A stretch of DNA of 64,000 nt from Halisarca cf. caerulea (Eukaryota > Porifera > Demospongiae > Chondrillida > Halisarcidae), in contig CAUJGJ010000313.1 of NCBI GenBank assembly GCA_963170055.1, positions 7,754,979-7,818,978 on the forward strand. Direction: 5' to 3'. The translations under genes were made by a program, and so were the position numbers. Of the stretch, positions 22,761 through 36,559 are shown in pieces. The notes beneath the pieces were generated by a model. It did no database searches. It was not told where the DNA came from and saw only the letters and a list, made by a program, of their open reading frames with translations. Every line of letters starts with the position of its first letter. The first letter of the stretch is position 1.

Positions 22761-23570
22761 GGAAGAGGTGATAACACACCGAACAGGGGAAGCAAGGAAG
22801 ATCCTACTTATGATGAAGTGCATATGAATTGTGATGTGCTCAGAAATATACAGCTGGACTCAAACCCTGCATATGGGCTCATGACCATTGAACCTTCAGT
22901 CAATGATCCAACTTACGAGGAAATAGAGACTAAACTGCAACTGACAGCTAATCCTGCTTATGAGCCCATTGGACTACCACTGAAGAGTCAATAGAATCCT
23001 GTTTAATAACTTAATTATTCAAAATATTGAATTTAATGTGTTATATCCAATTCCATAATCAACTAAGGTCTTCTAAATTGAGTGGCTATATATTTGATTA
23101 TAATATGTAGTTTTACCTTAATAAGTTTTCTCCTTTACATCTCAATGTATTTTATTAAGTATCTGTACGTATAATAATATCACATGACTGTATATATTAG
23201 GTATGGCAGGTATACGATTGGAGGCGTGCATTTATTATAATAGCAAATCCACATGCACACCTGTTATGTCGACCTGCACCATGGCCAGTAACTGCCAGAA
23301 TCAGTTAATAATGATACACTAGTACTGTGCCTCCTGATCTATCTATCAAGATCACACAGATCCACACCGCGATTGCAGCCAGACAAGCTTGTATGAGATT
23401 TTCAGCAATTTGCAAGCTAGGCCAGATTATATGTGATTATACAGTAACTACAATCCACTAACTACCTTATGCATGTAATTCAGTTTATCTAAATATTACA
23501 TATTCTCCCTATGCATTATATATAGTTTTAGCATAGGGTAAATGACATCATGTAAATATGGAACGTAGTG

Positions 23571-24010
23571 TCCGTGCATAGACACTAATATGTTTTGCGC
23601 TCCTTGATCCATGCTCCAGGTTAGTCAATGGAGCTAGCTTCTCCTATTGTGCTTACGTTTTAGTATACTAGCTGTAAGGTTTATAAGCATCCACTCGCAT
23701 ATTCTTTGCTTCGAAATGTGTAAATGATAGCGAAGATCAAGATTACTGTCAAATTAATGTATTTGTATTATCATCCTACCAGTGATGTCAGTCTGTGCTG
23801 GAAGGAGGAACAGCAACGTTCACCTGTTGTCCTGAAGTGAATGGAAGTCTTATCCCTGGGATACTCTTGTCGATCAGACAGTCATCGGTTTACCTGTCCC
23901 GGTTAGTCTGTTGAACAACAAAAATCTAACTGGGGCTAGTGGAGTGTTTTGGAGTCCTGACAGGCCTGGGGCGCAGGTGTTCATTACTGGAGTACAGAGT
24001 AGTTTACATC
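23571..24010 (+). pseudogene. Second D-type relic: signal and Ig pieces
   Basis: A signal-exon remnant (CTCCTATTGTGCTTACG, ending TAGCTGTAAGGT, about 23640-23682) is followed by an Ig remnant (about 23783-24010) with EGGTATFTCCPEVNGS, then, after a frame change, VSLLNNKNLTG and FWSPDRPG. The second half preserves the piece that is frame-shifted in D3 and D4 and shows what the ancestral Ig looked like. No TM or tail exon follows. Confidence 0.65.
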
Positions 24011-24397
24011 TAACTAAACTAAAGTCTGCAATCATTTTGTGTACAGAAAAGCTGCATAATTTCTGCAGGACAAATATCAAACTAAAAGTTACACAGTCAT
24101 TATTATTCCAATGCAATATTCGCTGGTAAATGACATGAATTACTATATTATTGTGAAAAAGTAAAACATACAGTGATTACAAAATCAACATGTTCAGTTC
24201 TATTGCATGCAGTGGGTTGATACCATTTGAAGAATTACATCTATATATGTATATAGCCGTCTGTGTGATCCTGCAGAAAAGCATAGTAAGTGTATATAGA
24301 AAAGCATTAACTTGGTGATACACAATGCGATTACCGAAGAGTGAATCACACAGGGTAATCTACACACACACATAAACACACGCACGCACACACACAT

Positions 24398-24460
<63 letters not shown>

Positions 24461-24498
24461 TACGCACATATAAAAACACATATACAACACACATACAC

Positions 24499-24570
<72 letters not shown>

Positions 24571-24574
24571 ACAC

Positions 24575-24634
<60 letters not shown>

Positions 24635-25828
24635 ACACACTCACACGTACACAAACACATGCACACATACCTGCACAAATGTACACAACACACACACAAA
24701 TTTTTGTACACTAGGTTTATTGACGCTGAGGCGAAGGTCTCTGATAAGTCACAAATCTATGAGAAAGAATATGCATATGGATTGTGATTGGAATTTTGGC
24801 ACAAAATATGCTCCATACATGTACTGACCGACTAGTACTGTGACGAAACATTTGAATGTTGAAGGATTTGCCTAGCAAAGGTAGAAACTTTAGTGGAAGG
24901 ACGTGCACAACCATAGACATTCTACACTACATAGTATAGAACATCTATTGTTCAATCAATATTATATTAAGTTCATGGATTCAAAAGAAAAGGCTTTTTG
25001 AAAACAAGCAGACTGTTTGTTCATAGAATCCAAATAAATGATAAAGCCAAAAATGCTTGAAACTTTGTTTTTATCACTCGTGCAGTTGTGTGGTGATACA
25101 TGAATTATATTGATTCAGAAATAAATCCAGCTGAGGTCCACTATTGTGCAAGTAAATTGACTGTCACAATAGTATTATTTTGAGGAAGAAAATATTATTA
25201 TAATACTTCTCGGGCCACTTGGACTGTGACTTGCTATTGGTATCTTGTGCAGATTACATCCAGTGATACATGTCACATTGCTTTTATATAGTGCTAGTGT
25301 CAATGTTCAAGCAGGCCAAATTGAACCAAGCAATTGCAATTCAATTGAATCATGTAAAATGAAATGTGACCATTCATTTTGCAAATTTTAACACACCAGT
25401 AGAAATAAAATTAAATATTAACAGGTTTGTGTCAATCACTGATGCATGACTCACCTAAATTGAATGCCAAGTATATCACAAACAAAGATTACGCTGTCGT
25501 ACAGTCTTGTCTCACGAGGACTGATACTGTTGTCTACACACTGTGTCTTGCAAGCATGCGGCAAGTGAGTAAACAACAAAACTGCTAACTTTGGCCAATG
25601 GAATACCATTACACTCATTGTCAATCTAGCATTACAACTCAAAGTGTGAGCACACACATCATGATCACTTTCAAGTTCTTGAGCAGCAGTCAAAATGGAA
25701 TTGCAAATCGAGCACAATTCAATTTCTATTTTAAAATTTAATTTTCGTTTTGGCAATCGCGAGATTCTGAACTTTGTTCACAACTAGTTATATCATAACA
25801 AATTTTAATTTACTGTACTTGCGCAAGG
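24011..25828. other. Intergenic region between the D1 relic and gene C
   Basis: It contains an (AC)n microsatellite at 24365-24698 with several interruptions. The remainder (24720-25828) is AT-rich without a recognisable exon, RNA gene or long open frame. Confidence 0.6.
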
Positions 25829-25830
25829 TA

Positions 25831-26412
25831 GGGGTCACAATGAAAAATATCATTGCTGTCGGAAACATCCGAAAATACTGTTTTAGATGAAAGTCAGTAC
25901 GGCGAATCTAATGGTGGTGACCGTTTTTCGATTGGTTGAAGTATGACCAAGTTATGCGTAAAATCATATTTTGCTGCAACGCAGGTGGTTTAAGTAGAGC
26001 AATCTCTCCCAATTTTCTGCTATGGATAGCCGAGGGATGGATCATCCTTGCACAGTGTGAGGGTTTGTTTCGCGTATGTTTCGAGCTTGTAAGGACGTTT
26101 AGTGTGGAAATTTCGGAGACCCCCCTCCGACAAATGCAAGGATAACTGTCCGAAATACGCCTTTCCTAGTCCATCATGACAGTGGTGAGTATCTGCTACA
26201 ATTTTGGATCCATTTCATTTAACTCCGCATTGGTGGAAAGTAGTTTTCTCGCGCGCGTTGCACCACAATTTTGATTAATTTTTATGCATAACTTGGTCAT
26301 ACTTCGACCAATCGAAAAACGGTTACCACCATTAGATTCGCCGTACTGAATTTCATCTAAAACAGTTATTTTCGGATGATTCCGACGGCAATGAATTTTT
26401 CATTGTGACCCC
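25831..26412. mobile_element. 582-bp MITE with about 165-bp inverted repeats
   Basis: The termini GGGGTCACAATGAAAAAT and their complement extend inward about 165 bp on each side (TCGATTGGT, ATGACCAAGTTATGC and CGGCGAATCTAATGG occur in both arms). A TA dinucleotide flanks each end (25829-25830, 26413-26414), as expected for a Tc1/mariner-type target duplication. It lies within 200 bp of gene C. No transposase is inside. Confidence 0.85.
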
Positions 26413-26495
26413 TACGCAAGGACATGTGACTGGCCACGCGAGACTATAGATACAAGGCGCCAGGCCTCCCGAGAATACGGGAGACTAGATATGGC

Positions 26496-26563
26496 TAGTC
26501 TGACGTGGCCAGACCGAATTCCTCCATTTGCATTGAGGAATTCGGTCTGGCCACGTCAGACTA
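26496..26563. repeat. 68-bp hairpin just upstream of gene C
   Basis: Perfect arms of 29 bp (TAGTCTGACGTGGCCAGACC... and its complement) with a 10-bp loop, 42 bp before the start codon at 26605. Same family as 12112-12180. Confidence 0.9.
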
Positions 26564-27639
26564 AGATATGGCTGCAGATCATCTCGACGAGTATACGAGT
26601 AAAAATGCCTGGAAGAATTGTCATCATCTTGTCTGTACTTCTGGTCGTTGCAGCCCAAGTTCAGTTACAACCAAAACCTCTTACGGGAATCAGAGGTCAA
26701 AATCTTACCGTTACGTGTTCTTTTCCTCAGAGCACCACCGATATCCAGCTTAGTGTGCGAGGGATTAGTATATTATTGATAGGTTCAAAATTCCTCGGAT
26801 TTAGTGTGAGAGGGAACACGGCTGCTGAGTTCAGATACGGCCCATTGGAAGCCTCAGACGATGGAGCTGTGTTTGAGTGTGATAATACAGCTGGCAGCGC
26901 GGATTCCGCTAGCTTGGATTTACTAGGTGAGGAAGTTTGGCTGTAAGGTATAATATTATGATGTATTTTGGAAACTGAACTGTGACATTGTTAATTTTTG
27001 CATGTCATTCTATACAGTAGCTTTCCTTATCCCTTTCTTTCCTACCTATGATTAATACATGTAGTTGTCTTTTCAATCCTAAGATTGGCCACTGACTGTG
27101 TGGTCCAGCATTTTTTGTATGCAGTGACGGGTCACTATTATTCTAATGTCTAGCTCAGGATAGCTTGCATGCCTATTATTATCCAGTTCTTGAAATACTT
27201 CAGTCCCTCCAGAATACTCCTTCAATACTTCACTGTCCACTACTGTTCTTGAAGGAACCAGTGAGTACTCCTACAAGTTCAGACTTAACAACGATGTCAA
27301 CCCTGTACCCACCAACTTCACATGGAGAAGTGGTAGTGAAGAGATATCCAATAGTACAAGGATCACTATTACAGTGAACTCCATCACAATAAGGAATGTA
27401 AAGAGAAGTGATTCTGGTACTTATGTTGTTACTGCTACTGGTATAGCTGGAATGGCCACAGCCAACTTCACACTGGATGTTCAATGTGAGTACTGTATAT
27501 TGCGCATATGTCTGTGTTGGAAGATGTTGTTTACGAGAACTTTGGGTCCAGGCTTTGCATGAACGTTGATATTTTCTGTTTTGACTCCTTCACTTTAAGC
27601 ACAGTGATTTTATTGCTGATGCACATGGAATCCGGTATT

Positions 27640-28885
27640 GTACTATGTTACGTATATATCAATCAATCATTATTTGAGTGCACCACACCAATTGGTGCTA
27701 GGACTCCAACTAGGTCCTATGTAGTACTGATCATAAGAACAAAAAACACACCTGAGGTAACCACTATATAGAGTAAACATTGATCGTTCAATACATGTAT
27801 AACAAGTTAAGCACCAAAACGAGCACTCCACATACCTACAATACATTTCAATACATTTCTGTTAGTACATGTAACAGACCGTATTCTAGCTGTTTGTTCC
27901 ACTGGAGACAATCCTGGAGGCATCACAGCCAGTAGTGGGTCCGCAGTAAGCAGCTCCCTGATAAGATCCCAGGCAGGACACTTCAAAAGCTGATGCATGG
28001 CTAACATCTTCAACCTCCCCACTCTCACATTCCTTGCAAATCCTTCCATCCCTTGCTATTCCTTTCCACCTTCCAATCTCAATCTGAAAGGGTGCTGTTC
28101 CTCCTCTCAGCTTCACTAGCATCATCCTCTCTCTCTTCTTCCTCACCGTAGCACAACTCGATTCTACCCGAAGATCCACAATCTCTTTCAGCAAACGTAA
28201 CTTTGGCTTCTCTTCCATGTCCTTAGATAACATCTCTGAAACTTTCCTCCATGCAACACTCTCTAGCATTTCCCCCACCTCACAATATGACATTCTTCTA
28301 ATACCCTCTACCTCCATACTACTCCAACCAAAGTCACCAAACACTTTATCATATTCTTCATCCATACTCCCTTGCTACACTCCACCGCTTGCCTCACTAA
28401 CCTCTTTAAGAGCCTACCATTGTATTTATTTGCATTCAAAACTTCCAGCCAAAGTCGCACACAATGCATCTTAGCTTTCCACGCCAAAGGCAACACCTTC
28501 AATTTGTACCACAAAAATGCCTTAGGATGAAGGGTGCCCACACCTAAAAACATTCGAAGGGCACGCATTTGAACCTGTTCAATGACATCCAGACGTCTGC
28601 TGCACCCCCAAACTTCAGCACCATTCATTAGTGTAGAGTCAACCAATGACCCTATCAGATTCCTGAATATACCAACTGACATATCACCAATCTCCTCCCG
28701 ACACCTATGAAAACATGTTCCTAGAGCTCTTCTACCAACATTTGCTCTATCTTCCACCATTTCTCTCAAATTCAGATGCTCATCAATGATATAACCCAAA
28801 TATTTGTAAGCCAAAACCATGTGAATTATCTCACTATCCTCCTCATACGATAAATCGCACCACTCTACCTTCTTATGTACATGTT
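27640..28885 (-). mobile_element. 5'-truncated non-LTR retrotransposon (LINE) in gene C intron 2
   Basis: The minus strand encodes the end of a reverse transcriptase: YKYLGYIIDEHLNL (thumb-type YLGxxID motif), a LIGSLVDSTLMNGAEVW segment, and a C-terminal C-x2-C...H...C cluster (ICKECESG, then LLKCPAWDL). Two frame changes (near 28365 and 28030) break it, and the catalytic palm is missing, so it is a dead 5'-truncated copy inserted antisense to the gene. The left boundary is approximate. Confidence 0.8.
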
Positions 28886-29203
28886 ATAAACATGTTGCTA
28901 CCTGTAGCTATAACCCCCTCCAACACACACACACACAACTCCCAGATGCTCCAGACTTCACTGGTATAGCTAGTGATAGAAGTATTCAGTTGAGAAGAGT
29001 AAGCACCTTCACCTTCAACTGCACACCCAGTGATGCCAACCCTTCTAATGTGACCTACAGTTTCAGAAGAAATGGAACAAACTTTTCAGTGAGCAGATCT
29101 GTTCTGATCATCTCTTCAGTTGTTCGAGGAGACAGTGGAAACTATTCATGTACAGCAACTAACAGTGTAGGCTCCACCACTGTGTACTATGGGTTACTAG
29201 TAG

Positions 29204-29425
<222 letters not shown>

Positions 29426-29992
29426 CATTTGTTTTACTTACGTATGTTGTTGTGAGTGTATACACTGGAATCTTGTGGTGTATGCAGATGCATACATTTA
29501 CATATTATGCTTAGATACGTATGTACATACCCCTAATGTCCATTATATATTTTTTTATATTCATTGTAACGACTTTATACTATCCTAGCCCCACCCACTG
29601 AACCTCAGTTAGTGACTGTACCTCAAGTGACTCCATGTTCCTCCACCATCTCCTGGACTCCGCCCACTGATGATGGTGGTATATCCACTCCCTCATGGAC
29701 CCCACCTTCACCCTCCTCAACTGGTCTCACTTATCATGTGACATACTACAACAGTAGTGGTAGTTGGACCAGTACAGTCAACAGTACACAGTCAATGTTG
29801 GGCTATCTTCAACACAGTACTAACTATACTGTGAGTGTAGTAGCTGAGAATGTGTATGGAAGGAGTACACCTTCTGGAGAGGTTGTGTTCAGGACAAGTG
29901 ACAGTAGTGAGTTCGGAGTTTACTCATGGTGTAGCAGTTACAGCTGACTATTGTATGAGATACTATACTTTGTATATACCAACACCTATAAC

Positions 29993-29995
<3 letters not shown>

Positions 29996-30027
<32 letters not shown>
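29996..30027. repeat. (TA)n run in gene C intron 4
   Basis: About 30 bp of alternating TA between exons 4 and 5. Confidence 0.9.
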
Positions 30028-30030
<3 letters not shown>

Positions 30031-31895
30031 GTATATATGACACCTTTCATGATATTATGTAATGATTCATAAATTCCATTTAGAGCCCATCATTCACCGT
30101 ATCTCACTCATGGCTCTCAGTTTGACCAACTTCACTGCAAACATCACTTTCCTCACTGTTGGAGGACAGACTGTCACATCTTTCAAGGTATTTCATACCT
30201 GAAGCTGCAGCTTATGCATCATTACCAGTCTTCTCTGTATGTTCATAGTCTATACTGTTACAATACTCTGTGTTGTGTGTAGTTGGTTGCATTTGTACAC
30301 TTAAATGTGTGCATTGTTACAGACAATGGTGAATGGTCTGATGAGAACAGATACCAATCAAGTCACTGATGGTAAACTCAAACTGTATCACTAGTTTTGG
30401 ATGGTTTCAATTTGACCAAAGACACTGACTACAATGTCTTAGTAACTGCTACTAACAGTATTGGAGAGAGTGAACCAGTCATGGGTACACTGACTGTACC
30501 AAGTGAGTGTGTGGCTTTGTTCATGTTATTTGTGCTCGTGACCACCATACTTCCACTCTCTCCATCACAGATCCTCCCAACCCCACAGCACCTCCTACTG
30601 AGCTCCGTCCTAACAGCACTTCTCCTTGTTGTTCTGGAGTGAAGCTCAACCTAGCTAGACCTCAGGATGTGTCTGATGTGAGAATGTCGTTGAGTGTCAA
30701 TGGAGGACCTTATGAGATGGTGAGGAGTGGAAACCTCAGACTCTCTGGAGACATCCTCTACATCTCAGGACTACAAGCTGGAACTGAATACACAGCTAAC
30801 ATCACAGTCAGCAACATCTTTGGTTCAACAGAACAGCAAACAATATTGTGACCTCTGCTAGGTAGGTGAAGTGAGCAGGTGGCCATCTACGGATATGTAC
30901 AGTGCCATAATTATTACATTTAAGTGTTATAATTGTTTATTACTTTAATACAGGTCGACCCTCCAACCCAGGTGTACCAGCAATAACAGTCGATGGTACT
31001 GTAGTAACTGTTGTCTTGAGTACAGACTATCCTGGTACAGAGGGGACAAGAAGTGGGAGTAACTTCACATTTCAAGTACATTTCAACAAGAATGGCCGCT
31101 CCACTCGTCAGTCCAGCACTCAAGCTGTCCCCTTAACTCCATTGGGTTTGAATACAACCATAAACACAACACATGACTTTTCCCTGAGTACTGGTACTTA
31201 TACAGTGAGTGTATCTGCTGTCAATGAACATGGATCATCAGAGATGAGCTCACCATCAAATCAGTTTGTGATTGCAGGTATGCCGTCCAAGCATAGTACA
31301 CGCTCCCCACCAATGCCAGATGTGTTTATTTGCAAATTTTATGTTAACTGTGTATTTCAGTTCAGTTTTAGAATCTTAAATTATGGAGGGATGTAAAAGT
31401 GTGTATTTCTTCTACTTGTAGAGCCTAGCACACCCCCTCCCACACCAAACGACCTACCTGTCATCATTGGTGCTGTAGTTGGCGGAGTAGTCTTTGTACT
31501 GCTCATTCTCATTGTCATCTCTCTCTGTGTCATCTGCTACATGAAGTTCTGGAGGACAAGTGAGTGTGTATTAAATTAAATGCTCCTTTTGTTCTGCAGA
31601 TTGTGCATGTATATGTTGTTTTTGTACAATCCCAATAGGAACGTATAATACCACAGCAAAGGACAGAGTGAAGGAGGACTGTACTTATAATGAGGAGCTG
31701 ATGAGCTCTGGTACTGTACAAAACATACAGCTGGACTCAAACCCTGCATATCAACCCATGACCATTGAACCTTCAGTCAATGATCCAACTTACGAGGAAA
31801 TGGAGACTAAACTGCAGCTGACAGCTAATCCTGCTTATGAGCCCATTGGGTTGGCCCAGAAGAGTCAACAGATTCCCGTTTATTCCAACTTGTAA

Positions 31896-33584
31896 CTGTC
31901 ATTCATGTGTGCTATAATTGCCCAATTCCTCAAAAGAAAACTATTATTATATTTTTTTAGCTTTACAAACTTTCTTCTCAGCATAATATTATTTTATCTC
32001 CTGATGACGTCATACATCAAAGAAGCCGTGCTGAGTAGTATTTGGGATACCTGTCCTGCGGTCAGGACAGTATTAGCTAAGCACCCAGTTTGTCCAACAA
32101 TCAATAGTGTAAAAGGTTGCAATAACAGCTTGTGCAATGTACAGCAACTATAGCAGAGCAGCTGTCTTTTTAAGTGTTAAAAGGAGATAAATTATTTACA
32201 ACACATCTTCCTTAATTGGGGGGGCAACATGTTACTCCCAATTGCAAGTAGCCATGTAGTATCTAGTACATATGGACACTTTGTACTCATTGTATATAGT
32301 ATGCAGACAAGCTCAAGAGCACCACAAGGGTATATGTATGTACAAACGTTGACGTGTGCACATGGTATCATGCAGGGGGGGGGGGGGGGGGTGGTTCTTC
32401 CATGCATGCAGTAGCCATATAAGTGAAAGGAGATTAAAAGAGTGATGCATGTTTTGGTTATTCCATTATTGTCTCTTCGTCATCTTGACTGATTATGTGT
32501 TGGTACATGTAAGTTGGTTGTATTTTAGAAAGTACTAGTATTCCTATAAGTTACATTGGAGCACATCATAGTCTAGCTTGCTAGCTAAATCGGATCCCCT
32601 TTTAACTGCCCCCACCTCCCCTAGCAGCAAATACTCCCTGAACTTGTACATGCATGTGGTGTCTAATATTTGATCATGCCCACAGCTCCCACATGGGTGG
32701 CTCCCTAATCATTTGCCAGAATGAGCTCTGTGACATGACAAATCTTTTTTGATAGAAGTCACAACTCAATGTTAAAGCAAATGAACCTCAACTGCAGCCT
32801 CTAAATGGATGAATGCGTATATATGTTCTAACAGCTTGCTTGGCCAACCTCCAAAAAGGAGTCTGCCTGCATCGCATGTATTGACGTCTTTGCGAGAGGT
32901 TTCTGGAATGCACCACAGGACGTGCACATTCCTTAACATATATTAAGGCATCCTTCAATACTTTAACAGATATCTCCTCTGCTTACAAGAGTGACTGTCA
33001 TAGAAACACCGAAAACAGAATAACGGGTAGCTGTAGCTCCAGTATCAAGCAGCTAGCTACAGGGAAATTGAGCAGAGAGCCTTCAAAACATCTGCAACCC
33101 TAGCTTGTTCTAGATCAGTCAACCACCACTAGCATGGGACTCTGAGATGAGGCAACAGCCTCTTGCCAATGCCTGGCAGACATTATGACTGGAGAAGACT
33201 ACCGCCAAAATATATAATGGAATATTCAGTCATAAATAGATCGATATAATATGTATATATGGTTAATTGTAAGATGCTGTCTGTCTTTGCCCCAAACATG
33301 CATCCGTTATGTGTATTCATTGCAACAGATCGAGGTGCAGTGTGTGTGTGTGGGGGGGGGGGGGGGGATCCAGCAGCCATGTCTATATATGTGAAGTAAT
33401 CACTTTGTTTTGTAATAACATTATAATTATGTTATCATGTCTGTTGACAGCGCATCTACAGTAACTAACCAATTATAACCGTGCAAATTAATACAAAATT
33501 ACAATATCCTATTTAGTTTCGGTGTTTTGCATGCATGTGGTTTAGATAATATTTTTCATTTTCGAGTAAATGACTTCAACTGAA
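31896..33584. other. Gene C downstream flank, copy of the gene B flank
   Basis: It shares GGGATACCTGTCCTGCGGTC, CAACATGTTACTCCC, the poly-G tracts (32376-32390, 33352-33366) and the leader of the next D gene with 19279-20993. It has a single copy where B has the 26-bp triplication. No gene was found. Confidence 0.7.
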
Positions 33585-34124
33585 ATGGATCAGGGACTGG
33601 AGTTTGCCGTCCTATTTTGTTCAATTTTTAGTGTCCTACAAGGTAAGCAGCCCCTTTAAACAGACAAATTAGAGTGAAAATCATGATTAATATCAGCTGG
33701 CATAGTTTCCAACCCACCTATATACATCGAATGCTTCCATGATGGAAGGAGGAACAGCCATGTTTACCTGCCGCCCTGAAGACACAATAACCTGTGATAT
33801 GGAAGTAACTGTTTTATATATTCTTAGCAGCTACATTCTGGCCAATTTGACTATACTCAACGTACGGTTGGCCTGTCTGATTAATCTGTTGAGCAGCACA
33901 AATCTAACGGTACCATTTCACAGTCCTGACATGCCATGGTCCTTTGGCGTTTTTCCCTACAACCCCACCACCACCACCACCAAGGCAGAAAGCAAGAGAA
34001 GAGCACATGCACCTATCTAGCCAGCAAATTGGTTGAACACTTCTGAACTGATGGATTCTGAACTGAACAATGATTGAATGTTGATACTGTATATTGTTTG
34101 TTTGTTTGTTTACTCGTCCTTAAC

Positions 34125-34180
34125 TGGGAGTAGCGCATTGGGTTAGTGCATGCCTGCCTGCCTCTCCAGTCTAATAATGA
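34125..34180 (+). repeat. Possible tRNA-like fragment
   Basis: GGAGTAGCGCATTGGGTTAG fits a Pol III A box loosely. No B box follows, and it lies within the D2 Ig-to-TM intron. Confidence 0.25.
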
Positions 34181-35113
34181 TACCAATACCAAAAGAAAGT
34201 AATTGTGGTGTAAGCAAATTGATGTTACCTCAACCAAGCTGTACCAAGCTGTGCACTCACTATCTGTATACCAAGCGAGTTCATTGCATCTTATGCACTG
34301 GCCATACAGTCTGGTGTTTATGCAATATACTGTACGGTTTGGGTTGCATGTTTTTGAAGGGTTTTCTTTTCCCAAAATCTCAGTACATAGTTCCCTATAT
34401 ATAAGTTGTAAATTGGACTAAGTTTTGTTTGTCATCTCCTCTGCATAGAATGTGAAGTGCTTTTCTTCCACTCGTTTAGTTGTGAGTTCACAGCCTCCCA
34501 CACCAAACAACCAACCCGTCATCATTGGCATTGTAAGAGCAATAGTGAATTGTACGTCCCTTGTTGGCATTGTTGCCAATCTCTGTGTCATCTGCTGTGT
34601 GAAGTTCTGGAGGACAAGTAAGACTCAGTGTGCATTCCATTTTCTGTGGGTATGGATTAGTGATGAGTTGTTTGTGTGTGCTGTGAGTTTGTCCTTTGTG
34701 CATAAGCTGTACACGGCACATTCTTGTTCAAGTGGCACTTATGGCTAGCGTATAATTGTGCAGGAATAGCATTAACATGCAGCAGCATTGCTATTGTCAC
34801 AGGCTTCCAATATGTGGGAGATGGATAAAGGAATTCTGTTCTTTTCAATGCCTACGATCCCAGCACAATATGCAATGATAAATAGAGTAGAGCTGCTTTT
34901 GTTTTGAAATTCCTAAAATGTATTATATGTACATTAGTTGTGCAGTGAAACAGTGAAACCTCCCTAAAGGATGCTCAGTCTGTTGAGATACAGTCATCTC
35001 TTTCAACATTCAGGCCACTGTTGCCTGCCCATTAAATTGCTCCATGCATCTTTATCATAAAATGGCCCTACATGTGACCTTGAGTAATGCTTTGGCATGA
35101 GTTGCAGCCTGTA

Positions 35114-35266
<153 letters not shown>

Positions 35267-35604
35267 GCAACAGATCAAAGTATGTAAACTTGTGGGTGAG
35301 AGTTTACTGTTAAAACTTGTTTATTATGGAAAATGTACATATTTTACACCTACATGTAGGAAGAGGTGGTAACACACCGAACAGGGGAAACAAGGAAGAT
35401 TGTACTTATGATGACGTGTACATGAATTCCGATGTGATCAGAAACATACAGCTAGACACAAACCCAGCTTACCAACCCATGACAGTTGAACCTTCAGTCA
35501 ATGATCCAACTTACGAGGAAATGGAGACTGAACTACAGCTGACAGCTAATCCTGTTTACGAGCCCATTGGACTGTCCCAGAAGAGTCAGCAGATTCCTGT
35601 TTAA

Positions 35605-36356
35605 TAACAATAAACTAGTAACTGTCATTCATGTGACTATAATTGTCCAATTCCTGATAGATAAACATTCAATTAACTTTAAATTTGCTTTTAAATTACA
35701 AACTTTCTCTACAACATGATAGCATTTTATAGACACTGTGTACTGGTTGTAACACACAAACGAACTCAAGGGCACAACATTGGATTAGGCCCTGTATATA
35801 GACTGACCCGATGTCATGCAGAGGGGGGTCCACTGGTAGCATGGGAGAGGCATTACCAAGTCTCTGCCAATGCCTGGCAGACATGATGACGAAGAGACGA
35901 CTATTGCAAATATTCATGAGTCATAATTGGACTGTGAAGGTGCCATCTTTGGTTTGTCCTACGCATATAAGAGCATTCGTTATGTTTGTTCATTGCAGCA
36001 GATTGAGGGGAGGAGGGGGATGGGTTACAGATGTCACGTCTATACGTGCAAAGCCAAACTAATCACTTTTTCTTCATAATTAGTCTCGTTCCCAGCCTAA
36101 CTTCTGCCCGCCATTTTATTTCGGGCGAAAACTCACCCGGAATAAAATGAAGAAGAACCTTCTCGCCTGCAATAAAATGGCAAGTGGAAGTTAGGCTGGG
36201 AATGAGGCTACTTTATAATACAAGATTATGTTATCATGTGCCGTTATCATTCCTTATATAGCACAGTAACTATACATGCAAATACGAATGCTTACGATAT
36301 CATATTTCTTGATTTTTTGGTGTCTTGCATGACATTGTGGTTTACATACTACTGCA
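35605..36356. other. Flank of D2 with a 130-bp foldback element
   Basis: At 36081-36210 the ends TAGTCTCGTTCCCAGCCTAA and its near complement (TTAGGCTGGGAATGAGGCTA) flank CCATTTTATT/AATAAAATGG, a clear terminal-inverted-repeat element. The rest repeats the post-gene flank sequence (GCCAATGCCTGGCAGACATG) seen behind B and C. No gene was found. Confidence 0.75.
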
Positions 36357-36530
36357 ACAGTGTAACCTCTTTAAACTGAACCCGGCCTGTATCTGTAATC
36401 GAGGTTCCTCTGTAAATTGGATGTGTTTTCAAGTCCTGCTCTCTATTTTGCTGTACATATAGAACCTCCCTAATCTGAACACTCTCTTTGGTTCCAAGGG
36501 AGTTCAGTTTTTAGAGAATTTACACTGTAT
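36357..36530. mobile_element. Foldback MITE, AACCTCTTTAAAC family
   Basis: Starts ACAGTGTAACCTCTTTAAAC and ends AGTTTTTAGAGAATTTACAC(TGTA), with CTTTGGTTCCAAGGGAGTTC inside. Same family as 39190-39388, 47641-47850 and 49258-49445. Confidence 0.75.
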
Positions 36531-36559
36531 AATAATTTTTTTTTCATTTAAGAGTAATG

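Larger units (their letters stand above)
20994..22994 (+). pseudogene. D1: type-3 short receptor with decayed Ig
   Basis: The signal exon 20994-21051 (MDQGLEFVLLLCLIFSVLQ) has a GTAAGC donor. An Ig relic from 21120 (acceptor GGCATAG) keeps TAMFTCRPED-like sequence but has an indel in the GGGGGG run and a TGA. The TM exon is 22029-22166 (VASSQPPTSNNQPIIIG..., ending KIWRT) and the tail exon 22762-22994. The tail keeps PTYDEV, NPAYGLM, DPTYEEI and NPAYEPI and stops at LKSQ, lacking the fifth motif of type 1; the first motif has lost its preceding Cys. The TM and tail exons are intact and phase 1. Either a dead gene or a source of alternative TM/tail ends for gene B, whose own tail exon is out of frame. 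Confidence 0.75.

Noticed and set aside
26491..26604. Upstream in-frame start for gene C
   Set aside because: The extra 38 codons read through the 68-bp hairpin and would bury the signal peptide; A and B start at the signal peptide.
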